64,000 nucleotides of DNA from assembly GCA_035506275.1 (NCBI GenBank), contig DATJPT010000020.1:37535-101534 (forward strand), written 5' to 3'. The DNA comes from Bacteroidota bacterium. GTDB taxonomy: Bacteria > Bacteroidota > Ignavibacteria > UBA10030 > UBA8401. Positions 8,688-15,725 of this stretch are shown here, in pieces. A program made the position numbers and the translations under genes. The number at the start of each line of letters is the position of its first letter. Position 1 is the stretch's first letter. The notes under the pieces are model-generated. The model was not told the origin of the DNA. It was given only the letters and a program-made list of their open reading frames with translations, and searched no databases.

Positions 8688-9398
8688 CTATCGCTTGATA
8701 GTATCGATTACACGCTCGTCCTTGGAAATTTTTCCGTCCACAAGCGTGATCTTTCGCTTCAAATAGCCGATGACCTTTTCGTCGTGTGTGGCGAAAATGA
8801 ACGTCGCGGCAAGTTCTTCATTCAATTTCACCATTGTCTTCATGATGTGGTGCGAATTTGTCGCGTCGAGGTTGGCCGTCGGTTCGTCCGCCAGCACGAT
8901 CTCCGGCTTCTTGACAATTGCCCGTGCGATCGCGACACGCTGGCTTTGTCCCCCGGAAAGCTGCGACGGCCGGGAATCGGCGCGGTCCGCAAGCCCGACC
9001 CATTCCAGCGCTTCGTCCACCAGCTGCTTGCGGCGGGATGCTTCCATTCCCTGCAGCAGGAGCGGAAATTCGACGTTCTCATACACCGTATAGACGGGGA
9101 GCAGGTTGAAGGTCTGAAAGATGAAACCGATGTGATTATTGCGCAAGGTTGCGGCTTCCCTGTGAGAAAGAGATTCGATTTTTTGTCCGAGCACTTCGGC
9201 GCTGCCGATTGTCGGTGCGTCGAGCGAGCCGATGATGTTAAGGAGAGTCGTCTTCCCCGAGCCGCTCGGTCCGATGAGTCCGAGAAATTCTCCTTTCATC
9301 ACGGAGAGATTTACCTCGTCGAGAGCTTTCAACGATGTGGAGCCGAGGGAATAGATCTTATTAAGATTTGTTATTGTGATCAGTGCTGAGTTCTCCAT
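8688..9398 (-). CDS. ABC transporter ATP-binding protein, LolD/MacB type
   Basis: 236 residues of a complete nucleotide-binding subunit. Walker A GPSGSGKTT (about 36-44), Q-loop in FIFQTFNLLPVYTVYENV, ABC signature LSGGQSQRVAIARAI, Walker B EIVLADEPTANLD, and H-loop FATHDE are all intact. The LolD/MacB subfamily is suggested by the TVYENVEFPLLLQG and PTANLD stretches. I use the ATG at 9398; a TTG ten codons upstream is possible. It is 58 bp downstream of the outer-membrane-protein gene and powers the two permeases that follow. Confidence 0.93.
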   Translation of the reverse strand: MENSALITITNLNKIYSLGSTSLKALDEVNLSVMKGEFLGLIGPSGSGKTTLLNIIGSLDAPTIGSAEVLGQKIESLSHREAATLRNNHIGFIFQTFNLLPVYTVYENVEFPLLLQGMEASRRKQLVDEALEWVGLADRADSRPSQLSGGQSQRVAIARAIVKKPEIVLADEPTANLDATNSHHIMKTMVKLNEELAATFIFATHDEKVIGYLKRKITLVDGKISKDERVIDTIKR

Positions 9399-9456
9399 AC
9401 TTTTTCCGGCGCTGTTCCATTGATGCAACGATCAGACAAAAATGCCTGACCCACGG

Positions 9457-10605
9457 TTAATGATTGAATACTGCCATGATCTGAAGTCCGGTTCCTGCGA
9501 ACGGATTCTCTCCCGTCTGATTAGTGTAAATACGGATGACATCCGGGTTCCAGAAACCGATCAGGTAAAAACTCCAATTATCGTACGTCCGCTGCCATGT
9601 CATCAATCTGTACCACTGATCATTCTTCCAGTCGTGATAGATCATCGCCGATGCCTGGTCGACGATGCCGATGGGATAACTGAGGGACAATGCCGAAAAG
9701 CCGATTCCTTCGGACGAAGCGAAAGGCTCGCTCGGCGTGTCCGACCGAAAATATTCTGTCTCGGCATACAACCCGTTTCCAACCGCAAAGGTGTAATCTG
9801 CTCCAACCGTCCATAACCGCTGGTATTTATTTTGAAGGAGATCATTCTCCTGGCGAATTAACGCCGACTCCAGCCAGAGGCCGACCCCGAGATCCCATTT
9901 CCCGTCCAACCCCAGCCGGTCTTCGGGAGCAATAAGGCTGGTTGTATCTCCGGGCAACGGTATGAGCCGGCTCAGATCAGCGCGGCGATGGTCGTACGTC
10001 GCAGCAACCTCGCCTGTCCACAGCGGCAGCTGCACTCTGCCGCCGTACTCTGATGTACGTTTTTCCGTGGGAACTAGTTCCCATCCCTTTGTCGCATCAT
10101 TCCCGTAGAGATCCCAGAGCCAGATATTCGCGTTATTGAGGAAGGTATACCGGGCCAGGGCGGCATAGACCCCTTCTGTGAGTTGAAGGGGATCGCGCGG
10201 GTCGACGCGGTCAAACCACATGAGGGGCCGGAAAATGGCCGCCGAGCCAAAATTAATTTTCTGCAGGCCGACTCTGAACTCAAATTTATCCGTCGAAATT
10301 CTGACCCAGCCGCGGTACGGCTTCAGTTCTTCGTCATACGAAGGTGTGCCGCCTTTTACATAACGAAAAGTTGAGAACGTGTTCAACGACAACTCCAGAT
10401 TCGCCTCGAATTGATCGTTGAGCCTCTTTTCGACAAGGAGGTCGGGAATGTATCGGATTCCCCCCTGTGAAGCGTATGCGCTGTCATGATTGGCGCTGAT
10501 CCATCCCGACGCCTGCCCGTGCAGGTCCCCTGTTTGAGCCCGGGCCGGTTGAAAAGTCCAGAAAAGAAACACGATGTAACCGACGATTTTAACGGGTGAA
10601 AACAC
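9457..10605 (-). CDS. Putative outer-membrane beta-barrel protein
   Basis: 382 residues with a signal peptide (about 1-23, ending ARAQ). The rest is an alternating pattern of aromatic-rich amphipathic strands (LNDQFEANLELSLNTFS, GWVRISTDKFEFRVGLQKINFG, WDLGVGLWLESALIRQEN) typical of a porin-like barrel; FRPLMWFDRVDPRDPLQLTEG resembles barrels of the alginate-export/DUF1302-like kind. Start codon is GTG at 10605. It lies between the TetR regulator and the ABC genes, so it is likely the outer-membrane element of the same system, or a sensor of its output. Family assignment is approximate. Confidence 0.72.
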   Translation of the reverse strand: MFSPVKIVGYIVFLFWTFQPARAQTGDLHGQASGWISANHDSAYASQGGIRYIPDLLVEKRLNDQFEANLELSLNTFSTFRYVKGGTPSYDEELKPYRGWVRISTDKFEFRVGLQKINFGSAAIFRPLMWFDRVDPRDPLQLTEGVYAALARYTFLNNANIWLWDLYGNDATKGWELVPTEKRTSEYGGRVQLPLWTGEVAATYDHRRADLSRLIPLPGDTTSLIAPEDRLGLDGKWDLGVGLWLESALIRQENDLLQNKYQRLWTVGADYTFAVGNGLYAETEYFRSDTPSEPFASSEGIGFSALSLSYPIGIVDQASAMIYHDWKNDQWYRLMTWQRTYDNWSFYLIGFWNPDVIRIYTNQTGENPFAGTGLQIMAVFNH

Positions 10606-10661
10606 TATTCATTCTTTCGGAAAAAAAGTCAACACGCTGCGGTGCATTGTCAATGCGCAGC

Positions 10662-11261
10662 TTAATCCTTCGATTTTTCCCAACGGGAGAGGAATGTTTC
10701 GATCAAATGATCTTTGAGAGCATCGATCGGAAACATCTCGGGAGCGACCGTATAATTTGCAACGACTCCGTCGAAGACGAACATCAGAAGAAAACTATCG
10801 AGGTCGGGATTGTCGGAGCCCAGCTGTTTGACGAGGCTGCTCAGCTTGACGAACGTAAGCTCGAAATACTGTTTCCCTCTTTTCTTCATCAGCTTCCGGT
10901 ATTCTTCATCGAGGCTGAGTTGAAGTGAAAGCCTTACCAAAAGCGGTTTGGTCTTAATGACGTTGAGCCATGAGTTCAGCAATACGATGAACCTTTCCCT
11001 GGCAGGCCGCGGATCGTCCGCCTTAAAGAACTCGGGCATGATCTTCTCGATCTCCTCATCAAAGATCGTGAAGAGGATATCCTGCTTTGTGGGAAAGTGA
11101 GTGAAGATGAGCCCTTTCGAAATGCGAGCCTTTTTCGCGATCGCTTCGGTGGTGGTCGCCGAATAGCCATGCTTGGCGAAGAGCTCCAGAGAGGCTGACA
11201 AGATCGCTTCCCGCGTTTTCCCCCTCATTTTACGGGCAATTTCCTTTGACCTTGGGGACAT
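10662..11261 (-). CDS. TetR/AcrR family transcriptional repressor
   Basis: 199 residues. The N-terminal helix-turn-helix domain (about 15-62) reads TREAILSASLELFAKHGYSA then TTEAIAKKARISKGLIFTHF, the classical TetR pattern; the rest is an all-helical ligand-binding and dimerisation domain. First gene of the minus-strand cassette, 56 bp ahead of the outer-membrane-protein gene. An imperfect palindrome at 11283-11300 touching the -10 box is the likely autoregulatory operator. The inducer is not known; by analogy with AcrR-like regulators of envelope exporters it may be a lipid or a hydrophobic compound. Confidence 0.92.
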   Translation of the reverse strand: MSPRSKEIARKMRGKTREAILSASLELFAKHGYSATTTEAIAKKARISKGLIFTHFPTKQDILFTIFDEEIEKIMPEFFKADDPRPARERFIVLLNSWLNVIKTKPLLVRLSLQLSLDEEYRKLMKKRGKQYFELTFVKLSSLVKQLGSDNPDLDSFLLMFVFDGVVANYTVAPEMFPIDALKDHLIETFLSRWEKSKD

Positions 11262-11282
11262 ATTTTTACCGTCGATTATGTT

Positions 11283-11300
11283 TGACTGACCGGTTAGTTA
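11283..11300 (-). promoter_or_regulatory. Probable TetR operator
   Basis: TGACTGACC/GGTTAGTTA is an 18-bp palindrome (7 of 9 pairs) immediately downstream of the -10 box of the TetR-gene promoter, where a bound repressor would block RNA polymerase. Confidence 0.6.
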
Positions 11301-11329
11301 ATGATAATACCGAAAGACAGAAAAGTCAA
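11301..11329 (-). promoter_or_regulatory. Sigma-70-like promoter of the TetR-led cassette
   Basis: On the minus strand, -35 TTGACT (11329-11324) and -10 TATCAT (11306-11301) are separated by exactly 17 bp. Transcription would start near 11295, within the palindromic operator. Confidence 0.6.
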
Positions 11330-11390
11330 GTAAAATCAGGCCCAAGTGGATATTACTGCCCCGCACTTGAAGCTTTTGGCAAAGGTTCTC

Positions 11391-11447
11391 TCGTCCCCAA
11401 TCTCCGATCGGGAACGGAGTGAATGTTTTCCCAAACTGAGCTTGGGA
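11391..11447. repeat. Two tandem degenerate hairpin repeats
   Basis: The 370-bp gap between the two regulators holds two related hairpins: 11392-11415 (CGTCCCC ... GGGAACG, one mismatch) and 11429-11447 (TCCCAA, 7-nt loop, TTGGGA). Both resemble a CGTTCCCAA/TTGGGAACG unit that I recall from intergenic regions of other genomes. The remainder of 11330-11620 shows no convincing gene. Confidence 0.4.
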
Positions 11448-11624
11448 GCGAGATGGCGGAAATTTTCAAACTGTAACACTACCCAAGCCTCCTTCATTGT
11501 TTCTTCAGGTCAATTATTCGCACGATCGATCATTAAATGGATCCATTTCCTTATGCTGGGAAAAATATTTTTGCCGCTTTAGCCAAGCACAGCAGGCGGA
11601 TTTTCATTTGTCGATCTTTTCCAC

Positions 11625-11653
11625 TTGACATCCGGGTGACTGTGTATTATATT
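11625..11653 (+). promoter_or_regulatory. Sigma-70-like promoter of the ArsR operon
   Basis: TTGACA (11625-11630) and TATATT (11648-11653) are separated by 17 bp. The predicted start near 11660 leaves only about 15 nt before the ATG at 11675, so the mRNA is nearly leaderless. Confidence 0.65.
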
Positions 11654-11670
11654 CAACCATTTGGTTGAAT
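11651..11670. promoter_or_regulatory. ArsR operator palindrome
   Basis: A perfect 9-bp inverted repeat, ATTCAACCA-TT-TGGTTGAAT, overlaps the -10 box and the predicted start point, directly before the ArsR-family gene. It is the expected autorepression site. Confidence 0.7.
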
Positions 11671-11674
11671 AATA

Positions 11675-12049
11675 ATGCAGACGAATCTGGACCAAACGAT
11701 GATGGCGCTCGCCGACCCCACCCGGCGCGCGATCCTGCAGTACCTCTCGCAGCGAGAGGCGCGCGTTACCGAGATTGCGCGGCCGTTCGACATGTCGCTG
11801 AATGCCGTTTCAAAACACATTCTCATTCTGGAACGGGCGCAGCTTGTCAACCGCCGCCGCCAAGGACGGGAACATTATCTTTCGGTAAATACTGAACCGC
11901 TCGATGCGGCCGCCGATTGGATCGATGAATACCGCCGCGCATGGGAAGAGCGCCTCGACCGCCTCGACGAATATCTCAAAACATTGCAGGTAAATGAGAA
12001 GAATAATCCAGGAGTGAAGGAGAAAAAACATGCCCGAAAAAAAACATAG
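11675..12049 (+). CDS. ArsR-family winged-helix repressor
   Basis: 124 residues. The winged-helix domain covers about 8-75: ALADPTRRAILQYLSQREA, then the recognition helix MSLNAVSKHILILERAQLV, then the wing RRRQGREHYLSV. It lacks the metal-binding cysteines of SmtB/ArsR metal sensors, and belongs to the subgroup usually found next to AHSA1/SRPBCC genes. The lysine-rich tail (EKKHARKK) overlaps the start of the first SRPBCC gene. It probably represses this whole operon through the palindrome at 11651-11670; the signal is unknown. Confidence 0.9.
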   Translation: MQTNLDQTMMALADPTRRAILQYLSQREARVTEIARPFDMSLNAVSKHILILERAQLVNRRRQGREHYLSVNTEPLDAAADWIDEYRRAWEERLDRLDEYLKTLQVNEKNNPGVKEKKHARKKT

Positions 12050-12545
12050 GAGAGAAATGGCAGATGCCCGGCCCGGGCAGAAGCCGATCCTCATCACTCG
12101 CGTTTTCGATGCACCCCCCGAGCTCGTGTGGAAAGCTTGGACTGATCCCAAGCACCTTGTGCGCTGGTGGGGACCGAAGACTTTTACTTCTCCCTCCTGC
12201 TCGGTAGATTTCCGCGTCGGAGGTAAATACCTATTTTGCATGCGCTCCCCTGAAGGAAAGGACTATTGGAGCACCGGCGTGTACCGCGAAATTGTTCCCT
12301 TGCGGCGAATCGTCTACACCGATAATTTCGCGGACGAGGATGGGAAGATCGTTCCCCCTTCATTCTATGATTTTCCCGACGAGAATTGGGCTGAAGAACT
12401 CTTGGTGACTCTGACATTTGAAGCGGTTAAAGGAAGGACCACGATGACGCTTCGACACGAAGGGTTCCCCGATGCTCATCACATCACGTTAGCCTCTCTC
12501 GGCTGGAATGAGTCGCTCGACAAGCTTGCACAAAGTATACACTAA
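12030..12545 (+). CDS. SRPBCC (AHSA1-like) domain protein, copy 1
   Basis: 171 residues. The AHSA1/START-like helix-grip fold is indicated by ITRVFDAPPELVWKAWTDP, the strongly conserved RWWGPKTFTSP, VGGKYLFCMRSPEG and VTLTFEAVKGRTTMTLRHEGF, ending with a C-terminal helix (GWNESLDKLAQSI). Such domains form a deep hydrophobic pocket, and are not catalytic in any known case of this subgroup; the ligand is unknown. It overlaps the ArsR gene by 20 bp and has AAGGAG at about 12015-12020, so translation is coupled to the regulator. First of five paralogues in the operon. Confidence 0.9.
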   Translation: MPEKKHRREMADARPGQKPILITRVFDAPPELVWKAWTDPKHLVRWWGPKTFTSPSCSVDFRVGGKYLFCMRSPEGKDYWSTGVYREIVPLRRIVYTDNFADEDGKIVPPSFYDFPDENWAEELLVTLTFEAVKGRTTMTLRHEGFPDAHHITLASLGWNESLDKLAQSIH

Positions 12546-12552
12546 CAACCAA

Positions 12553-13077
12553 ATGAAAACGCATCATATGGGAAAGAACAACCGCGCGACCGTTACCATG
12601 GAACCGGGAAAACAAGAGATCGTCATCACGCGCATATTTAATGCGCCGCGCGACCTCGTCTTCAGGATGTTCATGGATCCGAATCATATTCACCAATGGT
12701 GGGGACCAAAATACCTCGCCACCAAGGTCGACATGATGGAAGCCAGGGTTGGAGGAAGGTGGCGGTTCGTGCAGCACGACGCCGGCGGCAAAGAATTTGC
12801 TTTCCATGGAGTATACCATGACATCACTCCTCCTGAAAGAATTATCGATACGTTCGAGTTCGAGGGACTTCCCGAAAAGGGACATGTTTCTCTTGAAACG
12901 TTCCGGCTTGAATCCCTGCCCGGCGACCGGACAAAGCTGACTACCGTTTCGGTGTTCCAGTCTGTTGCGGACCGCGACGGAATGGCCCAATCGGGAATGG
13001 AGCAGGGCATCAACGAAACATACGACCGTCTGGAAGAACTTCTCGCAAAACAACTTCACGCTAAAGGTCAATTCTGA
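12553..13077 (+). CDS. SRPBCC (AHSA1-like) domain protein, copy 2
   Basis: 174 residues with the same fold landmarks: ITRIFNAPRDLVFRMFMDP, QWWGPKYLATK, VGGRWRFVQHDAGGKEF and DRTKLTTVSVFQS, ending with ETYDRLEELLAKQL. The phrase YHDITPPERIIDTFEF is typical of the AHSA1 subgroup. It begins seven bases after copy 1; an alternative in-frame ATG is at 12568, and neither has a clear ribosome-binding site, suggesting coupling to the preceding gene. Ligand unknown. It diverges considerably from the other four copies, so the array is old rather than a fresh duplication. Confidence 0.88.
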   Translation: MKTHHMGKNNRATVTMEPGKQEIVITRIFNAPRDLVFRMFMDPNHIHQWWGPKYLATKVDMMEARVGGRWRFVQHDAGGKEFAFHGVYHDITPPERIIDTFEFEGLPEKGHVSLETFRLESLPGDRTKLTTVSVFQSVADRDGMAQSGMEQGINETYDRLEELLAKQLHAKGQF

Positions 13078-13087
13078 GGGAGGCACA

Positions 13088-13651
13088 ATGAGAAAGCTTT
13101 TTACGTTTGAGATGGTTTCCGCCGACGGTTTCTTCGAGGGGCCTCACCATGAATTAGACTGGCACATGGTCGACGACGAATTCCACGAATTTTCTGAGCT
13201 GCAGCTCAGCGAAACGGACCTTCTTCTGTTCGGGCGAGTGACGTATCAGCTTATGGCCTCGTACTGGCCGACTGCCCAGAACGATCCGGGAGTGAAGGAT
13301 AAAATGAACAACACTGCGAAGGTCGTTTTTTCTAGAACGCTAAGCAAAGTGGAATGGAACAAAACGACGCTTTTCAACGGAAACGTAGCAGCAGAAGTGG
13401 CGCGACTAAAAAAAGAACCTGGCAAAAATATCGCTTTGTTAGGGAGCGGAGAGATCGCATCTCTCCTTCTGAAAGCGGGATTGATCGATGAGCACAGGAT
13501 CATGATCAGCCCTGTCGTTCTCGGCGCCGGCATTCCTTTGTTCAAAAACCTGGAACGGAGATATGAATTAAAATTGTTGAAGACAAGGGTGTTTACGTCG
13601 GGAAATGTCCTTCTTTGTTACCAGCCCGATAACGAGAAAATTGTCCACTGA
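13088..13651 (+). CDS. Dihydrofolate-reductase-like (RibD C-terminal domain) protein
   Basis: 187 residues of the DHFR-fold family related to the RibD reductase domain. Motifs: MVSADGFFEGPHHELDWH at the N-terminus, LLLFGRVTYQLMASYW (about 46-61), VVFSRTLSKVEWNKT, the NADPH-binding GSGEIASLLLKAGLIDEHRI and ISPVVLGAGIPLF. Proteins of this type are NAD(P)H-dependent reductases of unknown substrate, frequent in operons with AHSA1 proteins. Start ATG 13088 follows GAGGGAGG at 13076-13083; the ORF is open further upstream inside copy 2, but that is not used. The stop shares a base with the next start (TGATG). Confidence 0.9.
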   Translation: MRKLFTFEMVSADGFFEGPHHELDWHMVDDEFHEFSELQLSETDLLLFGRVTYQLMASYWPTAQNDPGVKDKMNNTAKVVFSRTLSKVEWNKTTLFNGNVAAEVARLKKEPGKNIALLGSGEIASLLLKAGLIDEHRIMISPVVLGAGIPLFKNLERRYELKLLKTRVFTSGNVLLCYQPDNEKIVH

Positions 13652-14121
13652 TGTTTTTCAAAAAGAATAGAAGCCTCAGTTCAATGAAGATCGGATCATT
13701 ATGGGAGGGTCAGGCGCCGCGTCTCCTGAGCCTCCTCCGTATCGCCGCCGCCGTCATGTTCTTGTTCATCGGCACGATGAAACTCTTCGCGTTCCCGAAA
13801 GCGCTGTTCCCCAATGGGGGCACCGTTCAATTGTTTTCGGAGATCGGGCTGGCCGGTGTCCTCGAAGCGTTCGGAGGTCTCTTTCTTTTGCTTGGCCTCT
13901 TCACTAGACCCGCGGCATTTCTTCTTTCAGGAGAAATGGCTGTCGCCTATTTCCAGGCCCATTTTCCTCAGGGATTCTGGCCTTTTCTTAACGGCGGGCA
14001 GCCGGCAGTGCTGTATTGTTTCATCTGGCTCTACGTGTCAGCGGCAGGAGGCGGGCCGTGGAGCCTTGACGCCTTGCTCAAAAAACATCATGCAACGGTC
14101 ACCACAGGAGAACAACTATGA
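13651..14121 (+). CDS. DoxX-family membrane protein
   Basis: 156 residues with four predicted membrane segments (about 28-46, 70-88, 92-108, 122-140). LLRIAAAVMFLFIGTMKLF, GVLEAFGGLFLLLGLFTRP and PFLNGGQPAVLYCFIWLY with an FPQGFWPF segment are characteristic of the DoxX/DoxD family. Members are small inner-membrane proteins, linked in some organisms to thiol redox balance or quinone-linked oxidation, but most are uncharacterised. Start overlaps the reductase stop (TGATG) and the stop overlaps the next gene (ATGA), so the three are translationally coupled. Confidence 0.9.
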   Translation: MFFKKNRSLSSMKIGSLWEGQAPRLLSLLRIAAAVMFLFIGTMKLFAFPKALFPNGGTVQLFSEIGLAGVLEAFGGLFLLLGLFTRPAAFLLSGEMAVAYFQAHFPQGFWPFLNGGQPAVLYCFIWLYVSAAGGGPWSLDALLKKHHATVTTGEQL

Positions 14122-14609
14122 AACAAAGTGCACAGGGAGCGACGGTGAAATCCCCGCGGGAACTGACGCTGACGCGGACATTCAATGTTCCGCGGGAAAT
14201 CGTCTTCAGAGCTTGGACCGATCCGCATCAGGTCGCACAATGGTGGGGTCCAAAGGAATTTACCAATCCGAGATGTGAGTGGAATGCGCGCGCCGGCGGG
14301 AAGATCCGCGTTGATATGCGCGGTCCGGGGGGCAATGTTCATCCGATGGGGGGCGCTTTCCGCGAAGTGGTTCCGTACGAACGGCTTGTTTTTACGACCA
14401 CCGCTTTCTACGATGATGAGAACAAACCGATCCTCGAAAATCTCAACGTGGTTACTTTCGAAGAGCATGGCGGGGGAACGAAGATGACCGTTCACGTGAC
14501 CGTGCTTCATGCGACGCCCGAAGCAGAAGCGCCGCTCGCAGGAATGAAAGAAGGATGGAGCTCGAGTCTGGACAAACTTGCCGAACTTCTTACGGCTGCA
14601 AAAAAATAA
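14118..14609 (+). CDS. SRPBCC (AHSA1-like) domain protein, copy 3
   Basis: 163 residues: LTRTFNVPREIVFRAWTDP, QWWGPKEFTNPRCEW, AGGKIRVDMRGPGG, FREVVPYERLVFTTTAF and VTFEEHGGGTKMTVHVTV, with a C-terminal helix WSSSLDKLAELLTAA. The ATGA overlap with the DoxX gene indicates coupled translation. This copy is closer in its core to copies 1 and 4 (all share WWGPK-FT) than to copy 5. Function unknown; a hydrophobic-ligand pocket is expected from the fold. Confidence 0.9.
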   Translation: MKQSAQGATVKSPRELTLTRTFNVPREIVFRAWTDPHQVAQWWGPKEFTNPRCEWNARAGGKIRVDMRGPGGNVHPMGGAFREVVPYERLVFTTTAFYDDENKPILENLNVVTFEEHGGGTKMTVHVTVLHATPEAEAPLAGMKEGWSSSLDKLAELLTAAKK

Positions 14610-14628
14610 CATTGTGTGGAGGATTGAC

Positions 14629-14889
14629 GTGTCCTTTCAAGCATACATAGACAACATTAAGGCAAAGACAGGGAAAACTCCAAAAGAGTTCATTTCACTC
14701 GCGGAGAAGAAAGGATTTCTCAAACCGGGCGTGAAGGCGGGAGAAATTGTCAAATGGCTCAAGGAAGATTTCGAGCTCGGACACGGGCATGCAATGGCGA
14801 TCGTCCTTGTCCTGCGCCAGGAAACAACACCACCGTTGAGCGTCGACGAAAAGATTGCCGGGCATTTCAGCGGCAGCAGATCGGAGTGA
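14629..14889 (+). CDS. DUF4287 domain: N-terminal half of a DUF4287-DUF5655 gene split by in-frame TGA
   Basis: 86 residues: SFQAYIDNIKAKTGKTPKEF, GVKAGEIVKWLKEDFELGHG and HAMAIVLVL define DUF4287, a small alpha-helical domain of unknown function. The GTG start at 14629 has TGGAGGA at 14617-14623. The TGA at 14887-14889 is in frame with the DUF5655 coding stretch that resumes immediately after (RPVFDSFMKK...); the two stretches are usually parts of one protein. One base change (TGG, CGA or TTG-type codon to TGA) would restore a protein of about 185 residues. Most likely a recent nonsense mutation or a sequencing error. See the finding for this locus. Confidence 0.8.
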   Translation: MSFQAYIDNIKAKTGKTPKEFISLAEKKGFLKPGVKAGEIVKWLKEDFELGHGHAMAIVLVLRQETTPPLSVDEKIAGHFSGSRSE

Positions 14890-14910
14890 CGCCCGGTATT
14901 TGATTCATTC

Positions 14911-15186
14911 ATGAAAAAAGTCGGAACGTTCGGGAACGACATTCGGATCTCTCCTACCGATACCTACCTTAGCCTTGTGAGAAACGGGAAAAAATTTGCC
15001 GTCCTTCAGATCACCAGCAACCGGATTGATATCGGCATCAAGTTGAAGGGACCATCTCCCCCGGGCAGGTTCGGATCTGCCCGCGGCTGGAACGCCATGG
15101 TCACCCATCGCGTCCGCATCAGCAATGCAAAACAGATTGACGCGGAAGTGTTCCGATGGTTGAGGCAAGCATACAATGCATCGTAA
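14911..15186 (+). CDS. DUF5655 domain: C-terminal half of the same split gene
   Basis: 91 residues from the first ATG after the stop, though homology starts before it (RPVFDSF, codons 14890-14910). FGNDIRISPTDTYLSLVRN, KKFAVLQITSNRIDIGIKLKG, WNAMVTHRVRISNAKQIDAE and VFRWLRQAYNA are characteristic DUF5655 motifs; domain function is unknown. There is no ribosome-binding site before 14911, so if the TGA is real this part would need reinitiation or readthrough. It sits in the same frame as the DUF4287 part and retains clean coding character, which argues that the break is recent. Confidence 0.75.
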   Translation: MKKVGTFGNDIRISPTDTYLSLVRNGKKFAVLQITSNRIDIGIKLKGPSPPGRFGSARGWNAMVTHRVRISNAKQIDAEVFRWLRQAYNAS

Positions 15187-15213
15187 CAACTTATTAATAA
15201 ACTGAGGAACACT

Positions 15214-15705
15214 ATGAGGGAAACGAAGAAGGGGGCAAGTACCGCCGATCGGGAGATTTCGATCACCCGCTTGTTCGATGCGCCGCGTGAACTCGTCTGG
15301 AAAGTATGGACCGATCCGAAGCATATCGCTTTGTGGTGGGGACCGAAAGGCTTTACTAATACGATCCATTCGATGGACGTAAGACCGGGGGGCGAGTGGC
15401 GCTTCATCATGCACGGACCGGACGGCGTCGACTATCCGAACAAGGTTTTCTACCGAGAGGTGAAAGAACCCGAGCGGCTCTTGTACGATCACGGGGAACC
15501 CGGAGAATTGTCGCACTTTCAGGTGACGGTCACCTTTGAAGAGGTGAAGGGGAAAACAAAGCTTACGATGCAAATGCTCTTCCAGACCGCCGAACTGCGA
15601 AAAGCCGTTGTTGAAAAATACGGCGCTGTCGAAGGATTAAAGCAGAATATGGACAAACTTGCGGAGTATATAACGAAAAATTTGAACGCTAAGTCTCTTT
15701 CATAA
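15214..15705 (+). CDS. SRPBCC (AHSA1-like) domain protein, copy 4
   Basis: 163 residues: ITRLFDAPRELVWKVWTDP, LWWGPKGFTNTIHSMDV, PGGEWRFIMHGPDGVDYPN, FYREVKEPERLLYDHGEPG, FQVTVTFEEVKGKTKLTMQM. The GVDYPN-F-Y-E core is the most common AHSA1 form (as in many 'activator of Hsp90 ATPase 1 family' annotations), but bacterial single-domain members have no proven link to Hsp90. It is preceded by a TGAGGA site at about 15203-15208. Part of the same plus-strand operon. Confidence 0.92.
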   Translation: MRETKKGASTADREISITRLFDAPRELVWKVWTDPKHIALWWGPKGFTNTIHSMDVRPGGEWRFIMHGPDGVDYPNKVFYREVKEPERLLYDHGEPGELSHFQVTVTFEEVKGKTKLTMQMLFQTAELRKAVVEKYGAVEGLKQNMDKLAEYITKNLNAKSLS

Positions 15706-15725
15706 ACTTTTCAAACTGAAGAAAT

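Noticed and set aside
11346..11582. A 78-codon frame in the gap between the TetR and ArsR genes
   Set aside because: No ribosome-binding site, runs through the hairpin repeats, and has no recognisable sequence pattern.
14887..14889. Genome-wide recoding of TGA as tryptophan
   Set aside because: TGA is used as an ordinary stop in many intact genes here, including ATGA overlaps at 6216, 7508, 14118 and 29337.
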